A stretch of DNA of 64,000 bases from Phalacrocorax aristotelis (taxonomy: Eukaryota > Chordata > Aves > Suliformes > Phalacrocoracidae), in assembly GCF_949628215.1 (NCBI RefSeq), contig NC_134276.1:13171690-13235689 (forward strand). Reading direction: 5' to 3'. Under the pieces are notes generated by a model. That model saw nothing but the letters and a program-made list of their open reading frames with translations. It had not been told where the DNA came from and did not search any database. Numbering within the stretch: the first letter of the stretch is position 1; each line of letters begins with the position of its first letter. Positions 36,935-49,993 of the stretch are shown here, in pieces. Both the position numbers and the translations under genes were made by a program.

Positions 36935-39045
36935 AAGTACTGCTTGACTTGAAAGCAAAGTTGCAAAATAAATAGGCCCCATTGCTGGTAAACCCCTGAC
37001 CCATTGACTGGGGCCAGAGCTCCTGTGAACTTCAAAGACTGGGACGGTGTCCCCCTCCCCTGGGACAGCGGTTCAGAGGCACCTGGCTGGTCTTCGCATA
37101 GGCCGCTTCTGCTGTGTCAACAGACACAGGGTAACTGACCCAGAACAAGCCCTTTTCTTAACTGCTAACATAAAGTACTTTTATCTTTCACAAGGTGTGC
37201 ATTTTTATTGCTCTCTTCTTAGAATGTGGTTCTAGAGAAAGAATTTGAAGAGAGTTTTTAGCATGGGAAGTTATATTTTATAGTAGAAGTCTTTTAAAAT
37301 AGGCATTTAAAGCAGGTTTTAAAAAGTGATTTTTGAGGAAAGGAGAAAGAACTGTTACTGTGGGATAATTTAATGACAACCCTTCCTCATTAGTTGACAG
37401 GTGCTGATTTATCTTTATCTGGTGCACTTACTGTAGATTATGTAACACTGATTATATTTTGGGACAGAGCTGGATCTCTGGATTTATCCAATAGGGTCTC
37501 AGGAAATTGCTGTCTTGCTGGGTTTGCTCTTTTATTCTGGTTTGATGGAAAAGCAGTAGTTACTAAAGAAGTGCAGTGTTTTGGAAGCTATTTAATAAAC
37601 GGGTTCATCAAAAAAGATTTTTTTTTGTACAAAACTTTTCATAGAAATGGGTTAGTTAAAATCACCTCCTGAACTTAAAAATTGCTGATTATTTTTCAGA
37701 ATTACCAAGATATTAATTTAATATTTTCAAAATTGAGAAAGCCCCGTCTTATGTGTCAAAATAACTTTGTTTGAAACTATAGGTTATTGACAACATATTA
37801 CAAAATTTATTAGGAATCACACATTCAAAAATACCCAAATAAAGTGGTTTGTACCTTGCATCAGCGTGGCCAATTTGGTTAACCTTTCTGTTCAGATTTA
37901 AGAGGGTTTCTTAAGTATTTTTTTAGGTTTTGCCTGTTCCTCGCAGCTTGAAAAAAGATTTATTTACAAAAAGTTTTGAATCTTCTCTCATTAAGTAGGC
38001 CAATTCCCACTGGTACTATTAAAATGAAACAACACTGAAAAAAAACCCGATAAAAAACCAGTCTGATCATTTGTCTATAAATCTACAGACTGGGGAGATG
38101 GGTTAGAGAGCGAGAGGGAGAAGGAGAAGGAGAAAGAAAATGACCATATGTGTACTCATAATCTGACGCAATATAAGATAAATTCCTTTAAACTGCATGG
38201 TAGCTTTGCTTTGTAGCTGATCAAAGAAACAGAGAAGGGGCCTGAAAACCAGAAATGTAGCTCACAAAAGACTGCTGAATTTGCAGAGTAATCTGGGTTT
38301 TTATTAGCCCAGGATCCAAAAAGCCAATTCTGCTTTGCTTCAGCCTCAAGGGACCTGCTTGCTCGAATTAGGGCTATGTGGTGGGAGCTCCCCAGGTAGG
38401 GCATCTTGCTTTATTTAATGGATTGATCCTTTCTGGTTCTGGTGCAGTGCTGAAGCAAAGTAATTGGAAAACAGATTCAGAGTCATCAAACATGAAAGAT
38501 ACTTAGTGAGAAAAGCCGGATAGGGCAGTCTGTCTGACTCCGGTCCAAAGCCTGTGGAGCGGATAGAAAGACTCCCACTGACTGCAGTACACTTCCAGTG
38601 CACACCTCATACTATGAGCAAAAACTGCAATAATTAGTGTTTCCTTTAGGCCTCTTTTGGAGTTTTTCTGATACTCCCAAGTGACATAACTTCGATAAGT
38701 TATTTGGCCTTACTGCACAATAGTTCCTATTTGAAAAGGACCTTCTTTTTTTAGGTACTTAGAATGCAAAATGCCTTTCTCTCGTTAGTGTTTATAGAGA
38801 CATTTGTGCAAGTGTTTTTATGTTAAACCTTTACTACAGTGTCATGGGCAACTCTGTGTCCGGGCCCAACAAAGCAAAGCGCTTGAGTACTGCACAAATC
38901 CTTCTGACTTCTCAAGCCAAAGTGAAATATATTTAAAAGGTTTCCTGAGCTTGAACCACTGAGGGAAAACTGCTGAGGGAGGGAGTGGGGAGAATGCAAG
39001 CCCAGAGGTAAAGCTATACTTGTCATTTTACAGCATGAGATTTGC

Positions 39046-39058
39046 CCAGTAGATGGCA
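39046..39058 (+). promoter_or_regulatory. CTCF-like site
   Basis: CCAGTAGATGGCA fits the CTCF core consensus CCASYAGRKGGCR at every position. It lies about 0.5 kb left of the GC-rich island at 39.53-39.90 kb. Binding is inferred from the motif. Confidence 0.5.
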
Positions 39059-39185
39059 TCTGAAACCCACACACCGTAAACTGCTCGCCACCGAATTTTA
39101 ATGTATCTCAATTTTCCTTGCTGAAGTGATTTTTAGGTAACACATACCCTATGTTTTCATTAATACTGGCCAAATGAGGTTACTT

Positions 39186-39194
39186 TGACCTTGA
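39186..39194 (-). promoter_or_regulatory. ERR/SF1-type nuclear receptor half-site
   Basis: TGACCTTGA on the plus strand reads TCAAGGTCA on the minus strand, the exact extended half-site bound by ESRR and NR5A receptors. It lies between the CTCF-like site and the GC island. Confidence 0.35.
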
Positions 39195-39529
39195 TTAATA
39201 AAATGTATAATCATTTTGGAAATGATTTGGAAATATTTGGAGTCGGAGACCTGCCAACTGCTTTTTTTCTCCCCTCCCACCCCCAGGATCATGCAGTAAT
39301 CAATACAACAGATTCTAAATTGCAAATTAGGCAAAGTGTATTGCATTGAACGTCTCCCTCTTAGCCTCCCTTCCTGCCTCCCCCCGCATAATTTAATCCG
39401 TCCTGGAAATGATTTGCAGTTGTCAGTACAGGGAGGAGGAAACAATAAGCCAAACTTGCCCTTTCTTGTTACTTTTCAAGGAGAATAAGTAATGCAAATG
39501 TAGAAAAAATCACTGCTGCCCCCACACGC

Positions 39530-39900
39530 GGCATCACTCAAAAGCCTACGGTGAGAAGAGCCCCGGCTTGGCGCAGCCCCAGGCCACCCTGGCCACTTTT
39601 AGACACCTGCTTTAAAAAAACACTCATGAACCTGGGAGCTGGGACCCGCGGCGCGGGTTGCGGTGCAGGGCCGGGCTGTGCCCGCAGGGCGCGCTGCTGC
39701 CCCGCCGCCCGGCGGCCCCGCGGCCCCGCAAACGCCGCAACCCTGCGGCCCCGCGGCCCCACAGACGCCACAAACCCCGCAGCCCCTGCAGCCCCTCAGC
39801 CCTACAGCCCTGCAACCTCTCAGCCCCGCAGCCCCGGGCCGGCAGCCGGCCTGACCCCCAGCATCCCGGGGCTGGGGCACTGCCCGTGCCCCAGCTCACC
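39530..39900. other. Isolated GC/CpG-rich island in the gene desert
   Basis: An abrupt CpG-rich block of about 370 bp sits in A/T-rich intergenic sequence, 14 kb from the nearest promoter island. Frames cross it on both strands but are compositional (Ala/Pro/Arg/Gly) with no domain. It may be an orphan promoter, for example of a non-coding RNA, or a GC-rich satellite fragment; sequence alone does not decide. Confidence 0.6.
39711..39840. repeat. Degenerate GC-rich tandem repeat
   Basis: Two copies of a unit of about 33 bp beginning GCGGCCCCGCGGCCCC (first followed by GCAAACGCCGCAACC, then by ACAGACGCCACAAACC) run into a 9-10-bp CAGCCC-type repeat. The right half is diverged. The G-rich minus strand could form quadruplexes. 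Confidence 0.8.
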
Positions 39901-40032
39901 GCAAACAGCAAGGCAGACCTCAGATATAGTGTCCTTAGGACCCTGAAGGAGACCCCAGTAAGGGTCCCTTCTGATACTTCCCATGAAAAAAAAACCTAAT
40001 CAAACAGCAGGCTGGTTTGTAAACCAGCAGAC

Positions 40033-40064
40033 TTTTTTTCTTTTCTTTTTTTTTTTTTTTTTTT
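40033..40064. repeat. Poly-T tract
   Basis: T7-C-T4-C-T19 simple sequence. No flanking element or duplicated site was noticed that would mark it as a retroposon tail. Confidence 0.9.
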
Positions 40065-43000
40065 CCCCTTAAACAAAATGTGATTTCTCTATTGTGTGAG
40101 GGGGCAGCAATGACTGCTTCCTATCCCTATAAAATTTTCAGTATGCTGTAATTTACTACTGGCATGTATTTAATACAAGATTTCAATTATTCTGTAGGAA
40201 ACAGGCACATCTTGGAAGCAGGTTAACTGTGTTCCTGTTTTGCATGATGAGTCTGTCATGTTATTCTATAAAAATCAAATATCCTTTTGGCTTAATGTTT
40301 AAGTATGTACTTTAAAGATGCACCTAAACCCAAGATTTGCGATTACTGCTCCAGGAGATGTATTCTGCAGTACTTCTGTGGTTGATCTCTGTGTTTCTGT
40401 TTGTTGCATGCATTTAATGATAATTAACTGATCTGTGAAGCACTTGAGCACATTTTTAACTCTAAGTATACAAGAGGCCCTGCTGAAGTCAACAGTTTAT
40501 TCAGGCACTTTAGGTTAATCATGTACTTAAATGCTTGACTATGTCTTCAGTCACTACGTTACAATGCTTGCAGAGGAACCGTGAAAAGTATTATGATTAA
40601 ATATAAGGTAAGAGAGCCCAGGCTGAGATCAAGTCCTGTACCTCTGGAGCAAGATAACGCAGTGAGGGGGCCTGCGGGGTGCAGGGTCCTGGATTAGGGG
40701 ATCCAAACACGAGATCAGTGCTGATCTCAGTAGTCTGTCTGGAGATTAATGGCACTGTCCTGCTGAAGGGGCTGTCACAGCGTGTTGTAAATCCTCTGTC
40801 ATGTCATACGTAGACACTAAAGAGGCTGCAAAATGCATCAGTAGACCCTGGATGTACACTAATGGCCAACTTTCAGCATGGGATCCCCTGCTTACACACA
40901 TTCCTCCCACAGCTTCTAATACTGTCAGACTTCGTGTAAACCGATCTGAGCATAAGTCAGCTAACACTGATTTAAAAGGATAATCTCTACAAAAGTATTG
41001 ACTTCTACATATGAAAGAGCTAAAAATAACAGCAGGTAACCAGCTCCTGAGGTTTTCACTGGCTTTGTTTTTCCCAAACCTAACCCCTGCTGTGCACTGA
41101 GCTCGCTCTGGGTGAATGACCACCACTTACATGAATATCATCACAAAATATCATCAGTTTGCAAAGCAGTACCCTGAATTATGGTGTTCATATGCTCAAA
41201 TCTTGAAGAGATGTCAGTATTAGCCAAACTCAGGGGAAGGTAGAAAGGAAAGAAGTTAAAGTATTGATACGGCAACACAATATGCATGGAATAACAATAA
41301 GTTTCACGTATGGTCTTAAGAAGCATGGTAATGAATATACCGTGGAGGCAGATGGCTGGGAAAAAGCAAGAAGAATCTGCTTCCCCCTGATTTAGAAGTG
41401 GACAGAACATGAAGATCCTTGAGCAGATAGTAGGAGCAGTGAGCCACAGAAGGATCGAGTCCCTCCTCAGTCACCTGAGGGTATTATTTGCACTTCGGCA
41501 TTTTCAGCAATAACAGTAAATGCTTTCATTACATAAGTAAGACAATGTCCATCTCAAACTCAGCCCAGTCAAATGGCTGCTGTGATGGGCTGTGAAATGA
41601 AGGCTGAATCAGAGTTAACCCATTATATTGGATGCTGTTGAATTTAGTCAGAGGCAGGCATCTGGTAAACATCAGTAAACTTGTTTTGTTATTGGAAAGC
41701 AATTTATTACATATTGTTTTCTACTGCATTAAAGTTAGCTCAGGGTAAATTAGAAACAGACTTGAAATATTTTGCTTTGTAGATAAACACTCAAAACAGC
41801 AAAAATGTTTAAAAGCTTTAATGAAGATATTTTTAGCAAAGCTATTAAGTACCATCTTCTGATTCAAATGGATAGCTCAGAGCTCACAAACCTGACCTTC
41901 TTCTGCCTCTACTTCTATTTTTGACCTAATATGTTCTTTAGAGAACGTGATCAGATTCTTTTGTCTTTTACACAGTTGAAAATCCAAGCCAAAGTCCTAA
42001 GGGAGTTAATTTCAATGTGTGAAGAGCTTTTTTTTTTCCCCCTTAATTTCTGGGTAGTACAATATGTAAATTGGCTAGAACACTCTGGAGAGTTTCTTTT
42101 GGGAGTTCTCCCAAAACCTGTGATGTCTCACACTTTTGATTCCCTCCTGTCTGCAATTGCATGTGCAGCACAGTGCTGCAGCCTCTCTCCCGCTCCCTGA
42201 CTGGTATTTTTTTAATCTAACTCCAGCACCTACCCTGCAGAGATCCTTTTTCTTTGAGCTCTGCCCAGGTTCCCTTTCTAGTGGATGCAAACAAGGAAAA
42301 GACATTTCTAGGGCATGAGTCACCTTACTGTAATGTACACAACTAAAATCAGGCAGAATGCTTTTGATTTAACAGGAAATGCGAAGTGTTCCACGTTCAA
42401 GGGATCAAGAATCAGGGAAATTAAGAGTTCAGCAGTCTAGTTTCTTTCTGCAAAGGGCATACACTTGGCTGCTGCTTCCTCATAGCTGTTGTGAAAACAT
42501 AGTTCATTAATAACTCTGAGGTGTTTGGATAGTGGGGTCACACTGGCTAGGTAAGTACATGGATATCTAGGCAGCAAAAGCATTCAGAATTACTCATGAG
42601 CCTATGCATCAAAAATAAGGTTCACTAATCCTGGAACAGAAATTAAACTAATGTGCTCAGTGAATAGACAGTCTGATTTTAACAATGTCATTGCCACTCT
42701 GAGTTCTGTCCTTGAGGACAGGTAGAAATCCAAGACAGCCCATCTTCCCAAGGTAATCAGGGAGAGAAAATGCTGCTGTGGGATCCCTGGATTCTCCATT
42801 GTGCACACTGTGCTGCCTGAGTGTTGGCAAGCCAGCATTCCCATGCTATATTAGAAAAAAAAATCATTTTGCTCACATCATCGAGGCTTAAGACGAAATA
42901 CAGGCTTTTGGGGAAGATACATGACTAAGTGTCATGAGATCTGTGATCTTTTCCCACCTCTCCCTCAAATCTCTGCAGCTTATGTTTTCAGATAGGAGTG

Positions 43001-44455
43001 ACTAGAGTTAAGTACCTAAATCCGTAGGTAGAGAACAGAGACAAATGACTGCATTTTTTTAGGACTGCTGAGTCACTGAGGCTGAGTTTGAAAGTTAAGC
43101 CTGTAACTCATTAATGTTTGGAACTTGTTATGAAAGCTGAAGGAAGGTACTGTACGAGTACCAAGAAGAACTATTCCATAAGTGTAACTATTACGGTGTC
43201 AGAAAAAGAATATTCTGAAAGATCTCCAGCCTATTTATTATTTTTTGGAAGTATAAAAAGGCATCAGTAATCACAAAATGCCTCTAAAATCTCCTTGAAG
43301 TGTTATAAAGCCACGAAAAGACAGCTCAGCTAAACCTGAAGTGGTTCAGCCAATAAGATATGCAAAGACTGACTTCAAGCAGATTCAGGTTTATTACAGC
43401 CCCAGCTAACTCATCCTCTGAGAATCTCACTTTTCTGGCCCACCTGGTAAAGCTGCTGTACGTGGACCACAAAATGTCCCAGATCACATCTCAGTTGTTC
43501 TTAATGTGCATTTTGGCCGGCGCGAGGGACTGTGCTAATTGGTTAAGTGTGTCCTAGCGCCTGGCCACCAGCTGCCAGACACCACATTGCACAGTGCTGC
43601 CTTAATGCTCTTTGTTACAATCAGTTAATTTGTCTGGATTATGAACTCTTCTGCCATCAGGAAGAGAAAAGCACTTTAAGGCTATTTCAATCTGTCTGCT
43701 CTGCCTTCCCCTGTCAAAAGTCTAATTTGCAATTAGGAATTTCAGCAGCACTTTCATGTGCTCAGAAACCAGCAGAGCAAAGCTTCCAGAGAGATTTATT
43801 TCCCATAGAAATAGAGGTATCAGCAATTCCCAAGAAGCCGGTCTTTACCAGAAGTTAGTAAATTGTTAGTATGGTTGTCGTTTATGGAGCTATAAACGTG
43901 CACAGAGCCGAGCTGTCTCGTCCAGAGACCAGTGCGGTGGCCGGCGCCTCACATGGCTGGTTCCTTTCTCAGGCTGAGCCCAGCTAAGGCAGGAGGCGGC
44001 TGCACCGCTGGGGGATCAGGAAAGAGCTCCCTGCTGGGAAGCCCCAAGCTCGGGGCAGTCCTGTCCTCTATGATGTCCTAATAATATGCTGGTTAGTGTA
44101 AAATAGGGATGAAATGGGTCAAATCCTCCTTGCTCCCCATGGGACTTGCTTCTAGAGCTCTCCCTCGGCTGTGCCTTTGCTTTTTAAGTTACGATCCTTG
44201 CAGCTGAGCTTTCAAATTTATAAGACTAATTTAGGAAGATGCTGAATTACCTCCTGGAAAAATGTTGATTTTCTACAGTTCCCATCTATTTCTTCTGAAA
44301 CCAGAAATACCTTTGAAATTATGGCCTCTGTGTATTAGTGCTGTTGTTATTATTATTGGTACAATGCAAATTCCTTCTGAATGAGTGATCCATACTCCTA
44401 ACATTGTTGTTGCCTAATTAAATCCTGGGGCCATGCCTTCTAAGGGGTTTCAATC

Positions 44456-44475
44456 CAATGAGCAATTACTCATTG
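44456..44475. promoter_or_regulatory. Homeodomain-type dyad
   Basis: CAATGAG and CTCATTG flank a CAATTA core in perfect symmetry. CTAATTAAA lies about 40 bp to the left. This is a possible paired homeodomain site; the evidence is motif-level only. Confidence 0.3.
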
Positions 44476-45600
44476 AAATAATCTGTAAATAAAGAAGACA
44501 TGGATACTGCATGAACACAGATGGTAGGAATTGTATTCTCACAGGTAAAAGTCCATGTAACTGTCCCTCTGTGAATTAGTTGCCTTGAGCCCTTTTATGG
44601 TCAATGGAGGGAAATGAACTATTCCAGGGTGCAATTCCTGTCAGCCTACAGCAGACATCTAAAACAGATGGGATAATTCATGCCCTGAAAGTACCTATTT
44701 CACTCCAGTGACTATAATGGGAGCCCAGGATGACTAGATCAAATGTAGATGTCTACACTGTAAATATCTAAAAAGAAGTGAAATGAATCTTACAGTGAAT
44801 ATGTTTTGGGGCAAAAAGCCAGGATCTTTCTTCCCAGATTACAGGGCAGCTAGAAAGAAGTCCAGTGTTAAGCCCAAAATCCTATTAACTGCAAAATTAA
44901 AGTATTGACCCCTGTTCTCTGGTGTTACGCCATCCTTCCAGTGTCTCTCTGGGTCCAGGGGCTGACAGCAGAGGGGCTGGAGGGGGTGTCAGCAGCCACC
45001 AGTGTCCTCAGTTCTCCCCCAGGAGGAGTCTGATGGCCGGAGGTCCCTTCCGCCTCTGTTTTGGGGTCAGTTTGGGTTTATGTTTGTCTATTTTCTTAAT
45101 ACAGGCTGCATTACATGGGCTTTCTTTTCTTTAGTTCTCAGTTATTCAGTCTTGTGGTCTCTGTTATATCTAAACTGGCTTAGGCAGTTGCATGCCTGCA
45201 GTGACCACTGACGGACCGTTGGGATTTGTGTTTACCATCTGGGACCTCCAGTACCACCCTGTATTTGCATTCTTGCAAACCATGTTTTATTCTAGGATCA
45301 CAGGTAGTTTAATCTGCACAGAAAATTTACTTGTTATCACTATAAACTAGAGCTAACCCAAAGCAAACCTGACTGCCGGACATTTCCCACCCCAGTTAAA
45401 TAAAACAAGCTAATTATCAACTTACACCAGGACAGGCCCAAACAAATCCTGACACTCTTTGCTGACAGGTCAATAAAAAACGTGTGGCCTTTTACTAGGA
45501 ATGGCAAAAAAAATCATATTTACTGGGCTACACCAAACACCATCCAGAAACAGTTTGGCTGTGTTTGCACAGTGCTGTGCCTCATCTGTTCTGCTCCAGA

Positions 45601-45648
45601 AGTTGTGTAGCTGTGTTGACACTGCTGTGCTAACACAGCTATACAACT
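45601..45648. other. Near-perfect 17-bp stem-loop
   Basis: AGTTGTGTAGCTGTGTT (45601-45617) and AACACAGCTATACAACT (45632-45648) pair at 16 of 17 positions, and the odd pair is a G-U in plus-strand RNA. The 14-nt loop can close further (CAC with GTG), making a hairpin of about 48 nt. Confidence 0.88.
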
Positions 45649-48600
45649 GCTGAGCAGCATTTAGCTTGCGTGTGTCCAGCTCAGCACATGGACAGAGAGA
45701 GCTTCCATCTGTCTCCATCCGTCTTTACAGGCAGGTCCACGGTCTCTCTGTCTCTTGTAAAAATGCAAGCAAGCAAGTGGACAAAGATTCTTGGAAGTGT
45801 TTCTTATAGCCATGGCTTATTGTTTAGGAAAGATATCTGAGTAATTCTAAATGCCTGGACATTTGAAACAGCTGAAAGTCCAATGTCCTGAGCACTGGCC
45901 ACCTTGAAAGTGGTTTCAGTCAGGCATTGGGTAACTGAGGAACCACAGATCACCCTTAAAAAAAGAATCTCAACCCAAATATTATTTGTGCTTTCAGTTA
46001 TTCATTAGCAAAAATTAAGGACCCATTAAAAAGGTTAGGTGCATGCTGTGTTCTTTCGTAATTACAATTCCCAATGTCCTGGCATGCTATTTTTAAAATG
46101 CAATTTTAGGATTGCTGTACTGAGAGAGTGGAATCTTTCTAATTGTTTAACTGACTCCCCCCCCCCAATCAGAACAGAATACATACTTATTAAGGTGAAA
46201 ATTACCTTATGTTTGAATGTTTCACAGTCCACTTAGTCTTTGGATAGAGCTGCCTGAATGATCTCCCCCTCACATTTCTTCCTGTCTGGCAGATTGTTTT
46301 AAGAAATGTTTTAATACCAGAGCAGGTGATAAAATATTTCTGGTAATCCTTTAAGGTGAATTATAAGCTTCTGGGAAGAAGGGCTGACTTTCATTTAAAG
46401 GGCAAAATACGGCCAAATTCAGCAACCATGGAAAAGTAGCAGCCACCTGACAGTATGCAGACAGAGACACTTAAACTAAAGAGACTGGCAGTTTCCCTCT
46501 AATTTGCATTTGTGGGATTCAGTTGACTATATACATATCATATAGATGACTACATTTCAGCTGGTCACCTAGGTTCTTTTTCAGGTCAATGTAAAGAAAC
46601 GGTGGCTTCTAGGGTTAGAGTTATCATGTTGTGAAAAGGGCTTCTAAAACAAACCAGGCAAGTCATGCTCCACGTGTTCCTTTTTCTCTCTTCACTATCA
46701 TGGGATGCTCCGATGGCTAGCTTAGATGTAGATGCCTACTTTACTGGCATCTAAAGTTAGATTAGATAAATCCTATATGAATCCTAAAGGCACTGCCTCA
46801 TAACTAGAGTCTCAAAAAGGGCTGAACACATATGAGACTGAGGCTGTGGTGTACAGTTTCATTTTAAAAGACAAAATCAGATAAAAACCACCACAGGCAC
46901 ATGGTGCAAACCCAGAACTGACACAAGCTCATCCTGTCAATTCAAATACAATGCTTCTTCCTTCTGAAGGGATGACTTTGTGCCAGTGGACTCTCTTCCA
47001 GAGCAGAAATGGTCTCATGTCATTCTCCTCTCAGAGTGGACTGAGTATTGACTATCTTTTCCAGTGGTAAGGAGCTGATGCAAATACTGTATCTTTTTTT
47101 CTAACATGACAGAAATACGGTCATGTACTCTTGTCTGACCCAGATCAAATTTTACTGTTCAGTAATGCACGTATCGGGTATCAGTGAAGGTGGAACCAAG
47201 GGTGTGCTTTTATTCCTGAGCAATGACATACTGCCATCTGGCTCGTCTCCTGGGTGATCTGTGCTGGCAGACCCCATTTTGAAAAGTGAATAAACCTTAT
47301 CAGACACAGACATACTTCTGTTCATTGATCACAGTTACCTGCTTTACTCTCTCATTTGTGCTGTCTGACCTGTCTTTCACCCCAAGGAGAGCTCCTTTCA
47401 GATGACACGTGAGGAATGGGTCTAACATGTGCTGGCATCTTCCAGTGCTGGTGTTGGTTCCATAACAAGCTACATACGCTGAGATGGCTGCTAGTTTGAA
47501 AGCTTTATTGTCCTGATAAATGTTTCTAGCTCATGTTAAATGGGCTGTGAGCTTGATCCAGATGGCTTGCTGGATACAGCTTTGAGGTCAAATGCTGCTG
47601 ACACTTAAGCCAGTCAGTAATGTGCATGAGCTACAGCATCTGGGATCAAAACCATAATTCTCTTGTTAATCAAACCAGGCCTGTGTTAGCTGATGGTGGT
47701 TTTGCAGCATGAATTTCTCACTAACCAAAAGAGAAATACTTGTGTGTAATAACTTGAGATAATTGATGCAGAGAAGTCAAACCATCAGAAAATGTTCTCC
47801 CTTCCTTCCTCATTTTCCCTTGCACTCATGAAGGTACCTCTGTCAACAGAGAAGCTGAAGGAGCTCCCTATAAATGGCTGGTGCCGTTTCTCATTAATGC
47901 TGGGACAGATTTCCTGGAGTTATATGCATTTTTAAATCAACTGTGAGATTTGTATTCAGACAGAATAATAAGACAGCACACTTAAAAATAAAATAAAGGA
48001 TAATATAAAATTGGACCAGGAGACCCAATGTTGTTTGCTGTCAGACATAATTTGTTTTGATAGAAGGAGAGATGTTAAACAGAGCTTTGGTGAGGACAGA
48101 AGAAATACTTTCAGTCAAGAGTAAGAACAGAAATCCTTAGCAAGTTCACTTTGATTGTGACCACACCTTTCCTTTTTCTTTTATTTCTTTCTTGCAGTAG
48201 TGTAACAAAAGAATGCACAGATAGTTAGTGGTATGAGTCAAACCAGTATTTAAATCAAATAGCAAAGAACTTTTGCAAAGTACAATTCTTATTCATAATT
48301 TTATCGTTGCACAACAGGAAGCAATTTAGATAGTGCATCCTTCCAGTCTGGGAGAAGCAGCTTTCCATGTCACTAGTGAGTCTACTCAGAACAGTTCACG
48401 TTTTAAATATGAAAAGCTTACTAAATGTATTTAGTCAGGTAATCAAATTTCTTGGGAAGATTAGACAGTTGCCAAGACTGGCCTTTTCTTTGGAAGTGCT
48501 GCAAAATCTTGTTCTTTTTTAAAAAGACCTTCTACCACAGCTAAAATGCCTCTTTTAACTCTGCACTGTCCATGTACCAGCTTTTCCAAGGGCCGTCACC

Positions 48601-49218
48601 CTTTCAAATACTAAAATAATACTTTAAAAAAAATCAGCAAAGTAACCAGTCAACCAAGATACTTGTGTCACAAGCAAAAAAAGACAGAAGCTCCACAGAC
48701 ATCATGGCACTTTTGCTGTTATTAATACTATATGGAGGATGTTTCAAATATTGCAGTACACAGTGACAAGATACACAAAATTAATTCACTGCATGTTTTT
48801 AGTTGTATCTTTCCACTCCATTTTAGAAATTTACAGTCTATTTAGGGACAAGAACAGACAAGGCAGTCAAGTAAATCATTCATTGGCAATTTTTTCTTAG
48901 TTAAGAAAACTTAACGAAGCTGATCTCCACTATTTTTGGAACTTCTAGCATTACAGATGAGGTCTATGAAATGTGCTTGGATTTGGTTACCTGTTACTTG
49001 CTGATGCTCTTTAGAAAAACTGCAAGCATTGTTCTCTATTTCTTCCCTAAAATTAGCCAAGGCACCTAAGATGATTCATGGAATACATATAATTTATATC
49101 AATAAATGGTATGTATAAATAAATAAGAGCTTTAAGGTCTGTTTTGATGCTTTATCATCCTTTTTTTTTTTATTAATATAGGATTAGTTTTATAATATGT
49201 TTTTAAGTCCCTTTTTTT

Positions 49219-49993
49219 CATAGAATCACAGAATGGTTGAGGTCGGAAGGGACGTCTGGAGGCCACCTGGTCCAACCGGCCTGCTACAGCAGGGCCATCT
49301 AACACCAGTTGCTCAGAATCACGTCCAGGCAGCTTTTAAATACCTCCAAGGATGGAAACGCCACAACCTACCTGGACAATCTGTGCCCGCGCTCAGTGAC
49401 CCTCACTGTAAAAAAAGTGTTTTCTGATGCTCAGAGAGACCTTCCTGTGTTTCAGTTTCTGCCCAGGGCCTCTGGTCCTGTCATTGGGTACCACTGAAAA
49501 GAGCCTGGCTCCATCTTCTTTTCACCCTCCCTTCTGCTATTTATAGACATTGATGAGATCCTCCCTGAGCCTTTTCTTCTCCAGGCTGAACAGTCGCAGC
49601 TCTCTGAGCCTTTCCTCACAGGAGAGATGCTCCAGTCCCTTCATCATCTCTGTGGCCCTTTGTTGGACTCTCTCCAGTATGCCCATGTCTCTTTTGTACT
49701 GGGGAGCCCAGAACTGGACACAATATTCGAGGTGTGGCCTCACCAGTGCTGAGCAGAGGCAAGGACCACCTCCCTTGACCTGCTGGCTGTACTTTGCCTA
49801 ATGCAGCCCAGGATACCACTGGCCGCCTTTGCAGCAAGGGCCCATTGCTGGCTAATGCTCAGCTTGTTGTCTGCCAGGACTCCCAGGTCCTTTTCTGTCA
49901 AGATGCCTTCCAGCTGAGTGGCCCCCAGCCCATCCTGGTGTCTGGGGCTGTTCCTCCCCAGTTGCAGGACTTAGCACTTACCTTTATCGAACT
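49219..49993 (-). mobile_element. 5'-truncated CR1 LINE
   Basis: It begins with CATAGAATCACAGAATGGTT and GGTCGGAAGGGACG, the CR1 3' end in minus orientation, and runs to the 'CAGTTGCAGGACTTAGCACTT' region at about 49993. The frame 49743-49537 shows the ORF2 tail ([38 protein letters not shown]). It is 5'-truncated and non-functional. Confidence 0.94.

Larger units (their letters stand above)
36935..39510. other. Intergenic DNA with candidate regulatory motifs
   Basis: No gene was recognised. A purine-rich simple tract lies at about 38106-38140. The right third (38990-39430) holds a CTCF-like site, a nuclear-receptor half-site and several TAAT-type homeodomain cores, listed or discussed separately. 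Confidence 0.6.
40065..49218. other. Intergenic DNA without recognised genes
   Basis: No coding gene, RNA gene or transposon was recognised across about 9 kb. Frames are short and without motifs. Small structures are a stem-loop at 42097-42116 (TTTTGGGAG-TT-CTCCCAAAA), a dyad at 44456-44475 and a hairpin at 45601-45648. Confidence 0.65.
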
